This document shows, piece after piece, positions 32,601 to 39,331 of a stretch of 39,331 nt of DNA. The notes beneath the pieces are model-generated. The model worked only from the letters and a program-made list of their open reading frames with translations, did no database searches and was not told where the DNA came from. Location of the stretch: positions 1 through 39,331 of the forward strand of contig CAYOIB010000014.1 in the NCBI GenBank assembly GCA_964403935.1, read 5' to 3'. The position numbers and the translations under genes are program-made. Source of the DNA: SLLG01 sp964403935 (GTDB lineage: Bacteria > Verrucomicrobiota > Verrucomicrobiia > Opitutales > Oceanipulchritudinaceae). How positions within the stretch are numbered: position 1 is the stretch's first letter; each line of letters opens with the position of its first letter.

Positions 32601-33302
32601 GTTGCGTCGCTGGACGGAGCAATCCCGTTCTCCCAAGGCGACGACGTTGCCCATGCTGTCACCAAAAATCTGTATTTCGATATGGCGCGCGACTGCCACA
32701 TACCTCTCCACGAAGACGCCCCCTTCGCCGAAGGCATTGCCTGCGAGGCGGCGCACGGCGTCGTAGTTTGCTGTGAGCACGGTAGGGTCTCCGCAAACGT
32801 GCATGCCGATACCGCCGCCTCCTGCCGTGCTCTTGAGCATGACCGGATAGCCGATGCGGGTGGCTTCCTTGAGTGCGTCCTCCAATGAGTGGAGCAGTTC
32901 GCTCCCTTCCAGGAGAGGCACGCCGTTTTCCTTCGCAAGAGCGCGGGCCGTGTGCTTGCGGCCGAAGCAGCGCATTTGAGCCGGGCTGGGTCCAATGAAG
33001 ACGATGCCCGAATCGACGCAGGCTTCGGCGAATTCCGCATTCTCGCTGAGAAAGCCGTAGCCTGGATGAATCGCCTCCGCGCCCGTCTGGCAGGCAGCGT
33101 CAAGGATCTTGCCGCCATCGAGGTAGCTCGAACTGGCCGGCCCGTCTCCAAGGCAGATCGCTTCATCCGCGTGGCTTACGTGGAGAGAGTGAGCGTCGGC
33201 CGTGGAGTAGACGGCGACAGAGCGAATGCCCATGGCCTTGAGCGTACGAATGATGCGGCAGGCAATAGCGCCGCGGTTGGCAATGAGGACTTTGGAAAAC
33301 AT
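29676..33302 (-). CDS. uca: Urea carboxylase
   Basis: 1208 residues, the full-length single-chain form. A biotin carboxylase half (1-450; MFSKVLIANRGAIACRIIRT, KSTAGGGGIGMHV as the ATP-grasp Gly loop) is followed by a carboxyltransferase half built from KipA-like (about 460-800, DPGTQTSVQDYPGRVGYWAV) and KipI-like (about 845-1060) modules. The biotinyl domain ends the chain with EAMKTE, biotin lysine at about 1169. It uses ATP and bicarbonate to turn urea into allophanate. Related guanidine carboxylases look alike; here the gene is joined to urtABCDE and allophanate hydrolase and no carboxyguanidine deiminase genes (CgdAB) are near, so urea is the favoured substrate. Nickel is not needed, unlike urease. 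Confidence 0.93.
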   Translation of the reverse strand: MFSKVLIANRGAIACRIIRTLKAMGIRSVAVYSTADAHSLHVSHADEAICLGDGPASSSYLDGGKILDAACQTGAEAIHPGYGFLSENAEFAEACVDSGIVFIGPSPAQMRCFGRKHTARALAKENGVPLLEGSELLHSLEDALKEATRIGYPVMLKSTAGGGGIGMHVCGDPTVLTANYDAVRRLAGNAFGEGGVFVERYVAVARHIEIQIFGDSMGNVVALGERDCSVQRRNQKVIEETPAPGIDTALRTCLFDSSRRLAKAVGYRSAGTVEFLFDVTTREFYFLEVNTRLQVEHGVTEAVTGIDLVEWMVREAAGELDLSNCALRPQGASIQVRLYAEDPAKSFQPGSGTLTAADFPVRARVETWVERGTEVSPFYDPLIAKIITHGANRTEALSKMQTALAETRIAGITSNLEYLRQITASADFCTSAIDTQWLSTFLYQPTTIDVLDPGTQTSVQDYPGRVGYWAVGVPPSGPMDEYAFRVANRLVGNPENAAALEMTLTGATLRFNLPTTIALCGAMEASIDGVPMPSWQSVPVRAGAIVAIKAKPGGGCRATLAVRGGIDVPDYLGSKSTFSLGKFGGHAGRFLVQGDALPVRPQEKPHSNPLKASESMIPSYQSHWEIMVLYGPHAAPEFFTESFIETFFSADWKVHYNSNRLGIRLMGPKPTFTRPDGGEAGLHPSNIHDTEYAIGAINFTGDMPVILAKDGPSLGGFVCPATIIKDDLWKIGQLRPGDTIRFVRSTFAEAVEAEARTTRLIESLDTAPLPAPSNPRRTPSRTDDNDVLHRIPATAHRPETVYRQAGDRYLLIEYGPIVLDLEFRLRVHSLMEWLTRHPLEGVIELSPGVRSLQINYDSQRLDRHHLLDVLVQAEDLLPATEDIEVPSRIVHLPLAFNADSTRTAIEKYRQSVRDTAPWLPSNIDFIRRINGLDHVDEVMDTVFKASYLVLGLGDVYLGAPCAVPIDPRHRLVTTKYNPARTWTAEGEVGIGGVYMCVYGMESPGGYQLVGRTVPVWNTYRQTTAFENGKPWLLRFFDQIRFYPMPEKELLEYREAFRHGQVSLQITDEVFRARDYNAFLKGEAGSIAAFRKRQQAAFVDERERWVLDGSADLDATAGEGVHAEEVEEAPLPEGAVRISAPITGSMWSIDVNPGDTVTLGQKVACIEAMKTEVSIEAPMSGVISDIAIRPSTLVSAGQTLMVINVKASA

Positions 33303-33336
33303 GATGAAAGACCGGAAGTGGAAAAATGGGTACGGG

Positions 33337-34104
33337 TTAGACCTGGAGGTGTGTGCGGACGACCTCGTCGCTCAGTTCATTGATGTCGCCGTGGATCGTG
33401 ACTTTCCCGCGATCCATCGCGTAAAAGCGGTCGGCCACCTCTCGGCAGAAGGCGACATACTGCTCAACGAGGAGGATGGTGAGAGAGGTTTCCTGTTTCA
33501 GGTGAAGGAGCGTATCGCCGATCTGGTCGATGATGGAGGGTTGAATGCCCTCGGTCGGCTCATCGAGGATGAGGAGCTTTGGTTGGGTGAGCAAAGCCCG
33601 TCCGATGGCCAGTTGTTGTTGCTGCCCGCCTGAGAGGACGCCGCCTTTTCGCTTGAGCATCGATTTCAGGACGGGAAAGAGGGTATAGATCCGCTCTGTC
33701 GATTCGGCGGCGTGCTTTCCCGAACAGCCGGAAGCAATGAGGCCCACGCGAAGGTTCTCTTCAACCGTCAGGAAGGGGAAGATGTCGCGGCCTTGAGGCA
33801 CGTAGCCAATGCCCGCTCGCGCACGGGCATCCGGTGAGAGCTTGTTCAAGGGCGTGCCGAGGAGGTCGATGCTGCCCGAGCTGGCAGGCAACTGCCCGGT
33901 AATCGCCCGGAGGGTGGCTGTCTTGCCAACGCCGTTTCGACCCATCAGGGCCACAACCTCACCGGCATTCACTTTCAGGTTCATCCCGCGAAGGATGAGG
34001 GACCCGCTAATGTAGGCTTGGAGCGAGGTGATTTCGAGCACCGGCGGCTGCGTCTGGAGAGCAACGGTCGAGTCCACGGGAAGGGTTGTGGGGGTGGCAG
34101 CCAT
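33337..34104 (-). CDS. urtE: Urea ABC transporter ATPase UrtE
   Basis: 255 residues from ATG 34104, placed 1 nt after the urtD stop (34106-34108). The frame is open to 34215 but that upstream part overlaps urtD and is rejected. Walker A is GRNGVGKT, signature LSGGQQQQLAIGRAL and Walker B LLILDEPTEGIQP, the typical LivF-like subgroup used by branched-chain-amino-acid-type transporters. VEQYVAFCREVADRFY near the H-loop is characteristic of UrtE. It pairs with UrtD to power UrtBC. Confidence 0.95.
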   Translation of the reverse strand: MAATPTTLPVDSTVALQTQPPVLEITSLQAYISGSLILRGMNLKVNAGEVVALMGRNGVGKTATLRAITGQLPASSGSIDLLGTPLNKLSPDARARAGIGYVPQGRDIFPFLTVEENLRVGLIASGCSGKHAAESTERIYTLFPVLKSMLKRKGGVLSGGQQQQLAIGRALLTQPKLLILDEPTEGIQPSIIDQIGDTLLHLKQETSLTILLVEQYVAFCREVADRFYAMDRGKVTIHGDINELSDEVVRTHLQV

Positions 34105-34105
34105 G

Positions 34106-34861
34106 CTACTTTCCCCGACCGAGATAAACCTTGCGGACTTCCGGATCTGATTGGACGGCTTCGAAGGCCCCTTCGCAGAGGATCGATCCCTGATGCAGGA
34201 CGGTGACGCGCCCATCGCGGGCTATTTGTTTTACGAACTCCATATCATGTTCGATTACGATCAGGCTGTGTTTCCCGGCCAGCGAAAGGAGGAGTTCCCC
34301 CGTTTGGTGGGTCTCTTCATCCGTCATGCCGGCGGCCGGTTCATCGACCAGCAGGACCTCGGGCGATTGTGCCAGCAGCATCCCAATCTCGAGCCATTGC
34401 TTCTGACCGTGGGAAAGGGTTCCCGCCGGGACATCTCTTCGGTTCTCAAGGTGAATGCGCCGGAGGATGTCGTCGAGCAGGTCGCTCTCATCGGAGCGCA
34501 GCCGTTGAAAGAGCGAGGCGAAGACACCGCGAGGCCCCTTTAGCGAGAGTACCAGATTGTCCCAGACGGTGTGGGCGGAGTAGACGCTGGGGGCTTGGAA
34601 TTTCCGCCCGATGCCCAAGCGGTTGATCTCGTATTCGTTTAGGGAGGTCAGGTCCGTTTCCGTCCCCAGGACGATGGTTCCGGTGTCAGGTCGGGTTCGT
34701 CCTGTAATGAGATCAAAGAAGGTGGATTTGCCGGCTCCATTTGGACCAATAACCGTCCGCAGTTCCCCTTTGTAGAGATAGAAAGTGAGGTTGGCGATGG
34801 CCTTGAAGCCGTCGAAGCTTTTGGAGACGTCTTCGATCGAGAGGATGGCGGGCGCGTGCAT
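34106..34861 (-). CDS. urtD: Urea ABC transporter ATPase UrtD
   Basis: 251 residues. LivG-like nucleotide-binding subunit with Walker A GPNGAGKST and Walker B VLLVDEPAAGMTD. The signature LSHGQKQWLEIGMLL is a hallmark of UrtD, in which the usual LSGGQ is LSHGQ. The H-loop is IVIEHDMEFV. It sits between urtC (38-nt gap) and urtE (1-nt gap). Confidence 0.96.
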   Translation of the reverse strand: MHAPAILSIEDVSKSFDGFKAIANLTFYLYKGELRTVIGPNGAGKSTFFDLITGRTRPDTGTIVLGTETDLTSLNEYEINRLGIGRKFQAPSVYSAHTVWDNLVLSLKGPRGVFASLFQRLRSDESDLLDDILRRIHLENRRDVPAGTLSHGQKQWLEIGMLLAQSPEVLLVDEPAAGMTDEETHQTGELLLSLAGKHSLIVIEHDMEFVKQIARDGRVTVLHQGSILCEGAFEAVQSDPEVRKVYLGRGK

Positions 34862-34899
34862 GACGGGACGGTGGATGAAGAGAAAGGGAGGGCCGGACT

Positions 34900-36066
34900 T
34901 CAGGAAGAGGGGTTGCTTTCGGCTTGGGGTGGAGCGCCCGAAGGGAGAGGTTCGGGCTGTCGCCGAAAGCGAGGGGAATGGCAGGCCTGCCGAAGGCGAT
35001 CAGGGATGCTGGCGATGCCACCGGGGAGGAACAGAACCACGACGATGAACAAGCCGCCCATGATGAAGAGCCAGGATTCCGGTGCGGCGCGTGAGGCCCA
35101 GCTCTTTAAGCCGTTCACCGTGACAGCTCCGAGAATCGGCCCGGCCAGCGTCCCGCGCCCGCCGACCGCGACCCAGACAACCGCCTCAAGGGACTTGTCA
35201 GGCGTCATTTCGCTTGGGTTGATAATCCCGACCTGGGTGACATAGAGCGCGCCGCTGAAGCCCGAGGTCATGGCCGCGAGGACAAAGGCAAAGAGCTTGT
35301 AGTGAACAGTGGCGTAACCGGAAAACAAGACGCGGTTCTCCCCGTCGCGGATGGCCTGCATCACCTTCCCGAATTTACTCAGGCTCAGCCAGCGGAAGGT
35401 GAGGAAGAAGCCCGCGACCGATGCAATGGAGACCATGTAGAGGACGCGTCGGGTCGCACTGCTGTTGATGTCGAAACCAAGAATCGTCTTGAAATCGGTC
35501 AGGCCATTGTTGCCGCCCAAGCCGAAGTCGTTGCGGAAGAAGAGGAGGGCGGCGGCATAGGTCAGCGCTTGGGTGAGGATGGCGAAGTAGACACCCCGCA
35601 CGCGGGAGCGAAAGGCGAGCCACCCAAAGATACCGGCGATGATGCCGGGGACAAGGAAGGTCGCCACGAGGGCAAAACTGAAACTGCGAAACGGTTTCCA
35701 AAAAACCGGCAACTCGGTGTGGCCGAGGAAGATCATGAAGTTTGGAAGCCGGTCACCCGCGCCGAGGAGGATGAGGTGCATCCCGAAGGCATAGCCCCCC
35801 AGAACAAAGAAGAGGGCCTGACCGAGGGAGAGAATCCCCATGTAACCCCAGAGCAGGTCGATGCCCAGAGCAAGGAGCGCGAAGGTGGCATACTTGCCGT
35901 AGAGGTTGATGGCAAAGTCCGGGACGTGAAGGGGGTGCCCGGGCGGGAGGAAGGCGTTGCCGAGTGGAAAGAGCACCCCGCAGAGAACCGTCAGGCCGAG
36001 GAAGACAGTCCACTGCCATGGCTTGAGAAGTCGCGTCTGCGGGGTCTTTGGGACAGTTAGAGACAT
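34900..36066 (-). CDS. urtC: Urea ABC transporter permease UrtC
   Basis: 388 residues from ATG 36066. The open frame reaches 36300, but the extra 78 residues overlap urtB and are Ser/Pro-rich shadow sequence, so they are rejected. There are about ten hydrophobic segments, including WQWTVFLGLTVLCGVLF, LGIDLLWGYMGILSLGQALFF (typical LivM/UrtC phrase), GVYFAILTQALTYAAALLFF and LAGPILGAVTVNGLK. Long inner-membrane permeases of this family form the urea channel with UrtB. The cytoplasmic C-terminus is a short Pro/Arg/Ser-rich tail. Confidence 0.95.
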   Translation of the reverse strand: MSLTVPKTPQTRLLKPWQWTVFLGLTVLCGVLFPLGNAFLPPGHPLHVPDFAINLYGKYATFALLALGIDLLWGYMGILSLGQALFFVLGGYAFGMHLILLGAGDRLPNFMIFLGHTELPVFWKPFRSFSFALVATFLVPGIIAGIFGWLAFRSRVRGVYFAILTQALTYAAALLFFRNDFGLGGNNGLTDFKTILGFDINSSATRRVLYMVSIASVAGFFLTFRWLSLSKFGKVMQAIRDGENRVLFSGYATVHYKLFAFVLAAMTSGFSGALYVTQVGIINPSEMTPDKSLEAVVWVAVGGRGTLAGPILGAVTVNGLKSWASRAAPESWLFIMGGLFIVVVLFLPGGIASIPDRLRQACHSPRFRRQPEPLPSGAPPQAESNPSS

Positions 36067-36088
36067 GGGTCCAAAGGGAGAGATGGCT

Positions 36089-37807
36089 TTAGTCGAGCGA
36101 GCGGCTCCGCGTGGGGAAGAGGCCGCCGGGCCGCCATTGAAGGAAGAGGATGATGGCAAAGAGGACGGTGATCTTGCCCATGACGGCACCGAGGAAAGGC
36201 TGGAGGACCTGGTCGACGGTACCAATGCCGAGTGCGGCAATAACGGTGCCGAAGATATTCCCGACGCCGCCCGCGACCACGACCATGAAGGAATCGACAA
36301 TGTGGCTCTGCCCGAGCGAAGGTCCTACATTGGTCAACTGGGTGAGGCAGGCTCCCGCGAGTCCGGCCAGCCCGGATCCGAAGGCGAAGGTAAGCATGTT
36401 CACCCGGCGGGTGCGAATGCCCATGCAGGCGGCCATCGTCGCGTTCTGCATGACCGCGCGGACGTTGAGTCCGATCGAGGTGCGCGTTAGGATCAGCCAG
36501 ACAAGCGCCACGAGAAAGGCGGAGAATCCGATAACGAAAACCCGGTTGTAAGCGAAAAGAATGTCGTATGCGACGAAATTCCCGGTGAGGTAGGCGGGTG
36601 CGTTGATCTGCACGTTCGATGGTCCGAAGACGACGCGGAAGATCTGCTGGAGAATCAGTGAGACGCCCCAGGTCGCGAGCAGGCTTTCGAGGGGGCGCTT
36701 GTAGAGAAACTGGATGATGCTGCGTTCGAGGATGAGTCCGGCGGTGGCCGAGGCGACGAAGGCAACCGGCAAGGCGCAGAGAAAGTAGGCACTGAACCCG
36801 GCCCCGGTGGGTCCAAACCAACCGGCAAAGAGATTCTGAGTGACGAAGGTTGCATAGGCCCCGATCACCATTAGCTCTCCGTGAGCCATGTTGATCACCC
36901 CCATGAGGCCAAAAGTGATGGCGAGGCCCATGGCCATGATGAGCAAGATGGAGCCAAGGCTGAGGCCGCGAAAGAAGTCGGCGACAAAGTTGACTCGTTT
37001 CCAATGCCGCTCGATAGCATCAATGCCGGCTCGGGCCAGCGCGGCCATTTCGGGTGTGATCGTGCTCCCGGCACCGCCCGCTTCATGATCCTGAAGGAAG
37101 GATTCCAGGCGCGCCCTGGCTACGAGGGATCGGCTGCGGGCGAGCGTCTCCAGAGAATGGCTCCGGGTGGCCGGATCCGGGTTGTCCAGCTCGAGCAGTG
37201 CAATCGAGGTTTCAAGCATTCGTTGGACCCCGGGAATGGCTTCCACCTCCCGGCGCTGGGTCAGGTAGGGAAGAAACTCGGTATTGCCAGAGGTTCCCAG
37301 ACGCTCGGCAGCATCTTTCCGCGTCTCCGGAAGTGGTGCGTTGAGCGCGACGACCTGGACGGTCCGGCCGATGGAGCGGCGAATCCTGGAGTTTGTCCGG
37401 AGAAAGCGAAGGGTCGCGGGATCCACCAGGCGGGTCTCGCCTTCCGTGCTGGTGACGGGTGCGCCGGTGGCCACAAAGGTGGCAGGGCGCAGGCCGGCCG
37501 CTTCGGTGGTGAAGTCGAGGAGGATCAGGTTTTCAGGGCCTTCGGTCTCTCCGAGGACAAACAGCTCGCCGCGACGGTAGGCCTCGAGAACGGGACCGAT
37601 GGCCGGATCCTCCAGGCGGACCAGCTGTTCGATCAGCCCGGGTTGAATCGCCGGAGGAGCGAGGATGGCCTCCAGCAGCTTCGCCCGATCCGGATGGGTC
37701 CCACCCAGATCGACCGGTTGCTCCCCGGCGCAGAGTGTGCTCAGCGACAGCAGGGCCACCGTCAGGGGGGGCATCAGGTGTCGCAGGAAACTGGGTACAA
37801 AGGCCAT
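36089..37807 (-). CDS. urtB: Urea ABC transporter permease UrtB with N-terminal exported region
   Basis: 572 residues. A signal-like N-terminus (LMPPLTVALLSLSTLCAGEQ) is followed by about 250 residues of soluble sequence (HEAT-like helical stretch, for example RSHSLETLARSRSLVARARL). The LivH-type membrane part comes next: GSILLIMAMGLAITFGLMGVINMAHGELMV, SLGQSHIVDSFMVVVAGGVGN and a final hydrophobic block. The signal plus soluble lead domain is known in UrtB proteins and makes them longer than LivH. Starts 96 nt after urtA and ends 22 nt before urtC. Confidence 0.95.
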   Translation of the reverse strand: MAFVPSFLRHLMPPLTVALLSLSTLCAGEQPVDLGGTHPDRAKLLEAILAPPAIQPGLIEQLVRLEDPAIGPVLEAYRRGELFVLGETEGPENLILLDFTTEAAGLRPATFVATGAPVTSTEGETRLVDPATLRFLRTNSRIRRSIGRTVQVVALNAPLPETRKDAAERLGTSGNTEFLPYLTQRREVEAIPGVQRMLETSIALLELDNPDPATRSHSLETLARSRSLVARARLESFLQDHEAGGAGSTITPEMAALARAGIDAIERHWKRVNFVADFFRGLSLGSILLIMAMGLAITFGLMGVINMAHGELMVIGAYATFVTQNLFAGWFGPTGAGFSAYFLCALPVAFVASATAGLILERSIIQFLYKRPLESLLATWGVSLILQQIFRVVFGPSNVQINAPAYLTGNFVAYDILFAYNRVFVIGFSAFLVALVWLILTRTSIGLNVRAVMQNATMAACMGIRTRRVNMLTFAFGSGLAGLAGACLTQLTNVGPSLGQSHIVDSFMVVVAGGVGNIFGTVIAALGIGTVDQVLQPFLGAVMGKITVLFAIILFLQWRPGGLFPTRSRSLD

Positions 37808-37903
37808 GGCTTGAAGGCAGGAGAGTCACCTGGAAGAACCTGATCCGGGGATCGGACCCGCATCGGGTTCAGGCAGACAAACAGAGGGTCAATCGGTATT
37901 GGG

Positions 37904-39157
37904 TTATTCTTCTTCGGACCCCTTTTTGAAGGTGCCGGCGAGGAAGGGTTCACCTTCGACCTGCGTGAAGGTCTTCAGGATCTCAAACTGGCCATCGGGC
38001 TGGGTTTCGCCGATGTAGGCGTTCTTGGTGGCGTGATGGTTTGCTTGCATCGTGATCTTGCCGGCCGGTCCATCGAAGGTGGTTCCGGGCAGAGCCTTTC
38101 GCACGGCTGACACATCAAAGGTGCCCGCCTTTTCCACCGCCTGCTTCCACAGGTAAACGCCGGTGTAGGACAAGGCCATCGGGCTGTTCGTTACGCGGCC
38201 GGTTCGTTCGATCCCGGAGACACTTGCGGTCTCCAGCCAGGTGAAGAAGTCCTTCTTGAACTTTTCGTTGGCCGGTGTGTCGATCGACATGAAATAGGCC
38301 CAGGATCCGAGGTGACCGACGAGGTCCCGCGCCGGGAGGCCGCGGAATTCATCTTCCGAGACCGAGAACGAGATGACAGGGATGTCGTCGGCCGAGATCC
38401 CGGCATTGGCCAGCTCACGGAAGAAGGGCACGTTGGTATCCCCGTTGAGGGTGCTCACCACCGCAGCGTCACCGGACGCCCCGAACTGTCGGATCTCGGA
38501 GACAATTTGCTGGTAGTCCGAATGGCCAAAGGGCGTATAGATCTCACGGATACTGGATTCGGGGACGCCTTTCGAAAGGAGGTACTCGCGCAGCACGAGA
38601 TTGGTGGTGCGGGGATAAACGTAGTCCGTTCCCAGGAGGTAGAACTTCTTCTTGTCGAGCTCCTCCATCAGGTAGTCGACTCCAGGAATCGCTTGCTGGT
38701 TAACGGCTTCTGACATGTAGAAGACGTTTGGCGACTGTTCTTCCCCCTCGTATTGGACCGAGTAGAAAAGGAGCCCGTCGTTCTGCTCGAAGACCGGGAG
38801 AACGGCCTGGCGGGAAACAGAGGTCCAGCAGCCGAAGACGGCGGCAACCTTTTCCTGCTCGAGAAGGACGCGGGCCTGCTCCGTAAAGAGAGGCCAGTTG
38901 GAAGCCCCATCGACCACGACGGGCTGGATCTTCTTGCCGAGGACCCCACCGGCTTCGTTGATTTCATCAAAGGCGAAGAGAAGAACATCCCGGAGCGAGG
39001 TCTCGCTGATAGCCATCGTCCCGCTGAGAGAATGCAGAACGCCGACTTTGACGGTTTCTTCCGCTGCGGAAAGGGAGGTGCCGGCGAGGAGAAGGGATGC
39101 CGGAAGGGCCACGGCTTTCCCGAATTTATGGAGGATGGAAGGCATCGGTTTTTTCAT
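37904..39157 (-). CDS. urtA: Urea ABC transporter substrate-binding protein UrtA
   Basis: 417 residues from ATG 39157. An ATG 18 codons upstream lacks signal character and is rejected. A signal peptide ends near SLSAAEE; the mature protein has the UrtA/AmiC phrases VKVGVLHSLSGTMAISETSLRD, FGCWTSVSRQAVLPVFE, LFYSVQYEGEEQSPNVFYM and GTDYVYPRTTNLVLREYL. UrtA captures urea in the periplasm with high affinity and delivers it to UrtBC. First gene of the operon. I see no good Shine-Dalgarno sequence (upstream reads CGAAATCATAT). Operons of this type are usually nitrogen-controlled, but I see no regulator site that I would defend. Confidence 0.96.
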   Translation of the reverse strand: MKKPMPSILHKFGKAVALPASLLLAGTSLSAAEETVKVGVLHSLSGTMAISETSLRDVLLFAFDEINEAGGVLGKKIQPVVVDGASNWPLFTEQARVLLEQEKVAAVFGCWTSVSRQAVLPVFEQNDGLLFYSVQYEGEEQSPNVFYMSEAVNQQAIPGVDYLMEELDKKKFYLLGTDYVYPRTTNLVLREYLLSKGVPESSIREIYTPFGHSDYQQIVSEIRQFGASGDAAVVSTLNGDTNVPFFRELANAGISADDIPVISFSVSEDEFRGLPARDLVGHLGSWAYFMSIDTPANEKFKKDFFTWLETASVSGIERTGRVTNSPMALSYTGVYLWKQAVEKAGTFDVSAVRKALPGTTFDGPAGKITMQANHHATKNAYIGETQPDGQFEILKTFTQVEGEPFLAGTFKKGSEEE

Positions 39158-39188
39158 ATATGATTTCGAATGATTATTTGTAAGAGGT

Positions 39189-39227
39189 GCCGGGGGTCCG
39201 CCGACGATCAACGGCGGAGCCCCCGGC
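39189..39227 (-). terminator. Strong GC hairpin between the barrel gene and urtA
   Basis: GCCGGGGG-TCCGCCG (39189-39203) pairs with CGGCGGA-GCCCCCGGC (39212-39227), a 15-bp stem with one bulged base and an 8-nt loop. On the minus strand only CACCTCTTACAAATAA follows, so the T tract is poor. It may end the upstream gene, or be an mRNA-stability or attenuation element before urtA. Confidence 0.55.
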
Positions 39228-39244
39228 GAGGCGCGCAGACTACA

Positions 39245-39331
39245 TCAGAATCCAAGACCTACGCCGAGATTGAGGGCGAGGTGGGTGCTGTCGTCATTCC
39301 CGGTGAAGCCCTTGTCGGTGTGGTAAAAGGT
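39245..39331 (-). CDS. C-terminal end of a probable outer-membrane beta-barrel protein (partial)
   Basis: The minus-strand frame runs from the window edge to TGA 39245-39247 and gives 28 residues, ending HLALNLGVGLGF. Alternating hydrophobic residues closing on a terminal Phe is the barrel-assembly signal of outer-membrane proteins. The TorF-type putative porins often found beside urea and ammonium transport genes would fit, but so would any barrel. It precedes urtA in the same direction, 87 nt upstream of the urtA start, and may supply outer-membrane passage. Confidence 0.55.
   Translation of the reverse strand, partial: TFYHTDKGFTGNDDSTHLALNLGVGLGF

Noticed and set aside
39158..39331. Guanidine (ykkC) riboswitch before the urea operon
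   Set aside because: The leader between the hairpin and urtA is too short, and I see none of the conserved riboswitch segments.
1..39331. CRISPR array, insertion sequence, integrase or rRNA gene
   Set aside because: No regularly spaced direct repeats, no transposase or recombinase motifs, and no rRNA sequence seen on either strand.

Overview
The window looks like chromosomal DNA from a Verrucomicrobiota bacterium, most likely class Opitutia. The signs are a short protein with a PEP-CTERM sorting tail, a LacI regulator beside a secreted sugar-binding esterase, a urea carboxylase operon and GC-rich genes with long antisense open frames. This is inference from gene style only; no rRNA or marker phylogeny is available here.

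Left edge (1-5373): a plus-strand accessory block, visibly more AT-rich than the rest, which reads as a defence island. It holds the last 36 codons of a probable DNA methyltransferase, a frameshifted four-helix-bundle gene, a DNA-binding-protein/Doc toxin pair, a superfamily 2 helicase and a GIY-YIG nuclease overlapping the helicase by 8 nt. CT-rich intergenic repeats separate several of these genes. The island stops next to the 3' end of a tRNA-Thr(CGT) gene, the usual arrangement for tRNA-targeted integration, although no integrase lies in the window.

Middle (5773-25600): genes on both strands. In order: a CBM9-like/esterase protein behind a LacI regulator; a PEP-CTERM protein; a six-hairpin glycosidase-like protein with a GT4 glycosyltransferase; a three-gene ABC exporter (ATPase, permease, HlyD adaptor); an RluA-type pseudouridine synthase; a membrane-anchored coiled-coil protein overlapping a 58-residue lipoprotein gene; glucose-6-phosphate isomerase; a hibernation promoting factor with a strong terminator; an SDR oxidoreductase; an S55-like protein whose two catalytic motifs are in reversed order; and a secreted beta-propeller protein (to 27806).

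Right side (27835-39157): a minus-strand seven-gene operon, urtABCDE, urea carboxylase and allophanate hydrolase. It forms a complete nickel-free route: high-affinity urea uptake, ATP-dependent carboxylation of urea to allophanate, and hydrolysis to ammonia and CO2. The last bases hold the 3' end of an outer-membrane-barrel-like gene upstream of urtA.

The best candidates for something undescribed are the helicase/GIY-YIG island with its embedded toxin pair, the coiled-coil/mini-lipoprotein pair, the permuted S55 protein, and a repeat placed just after stop codons.
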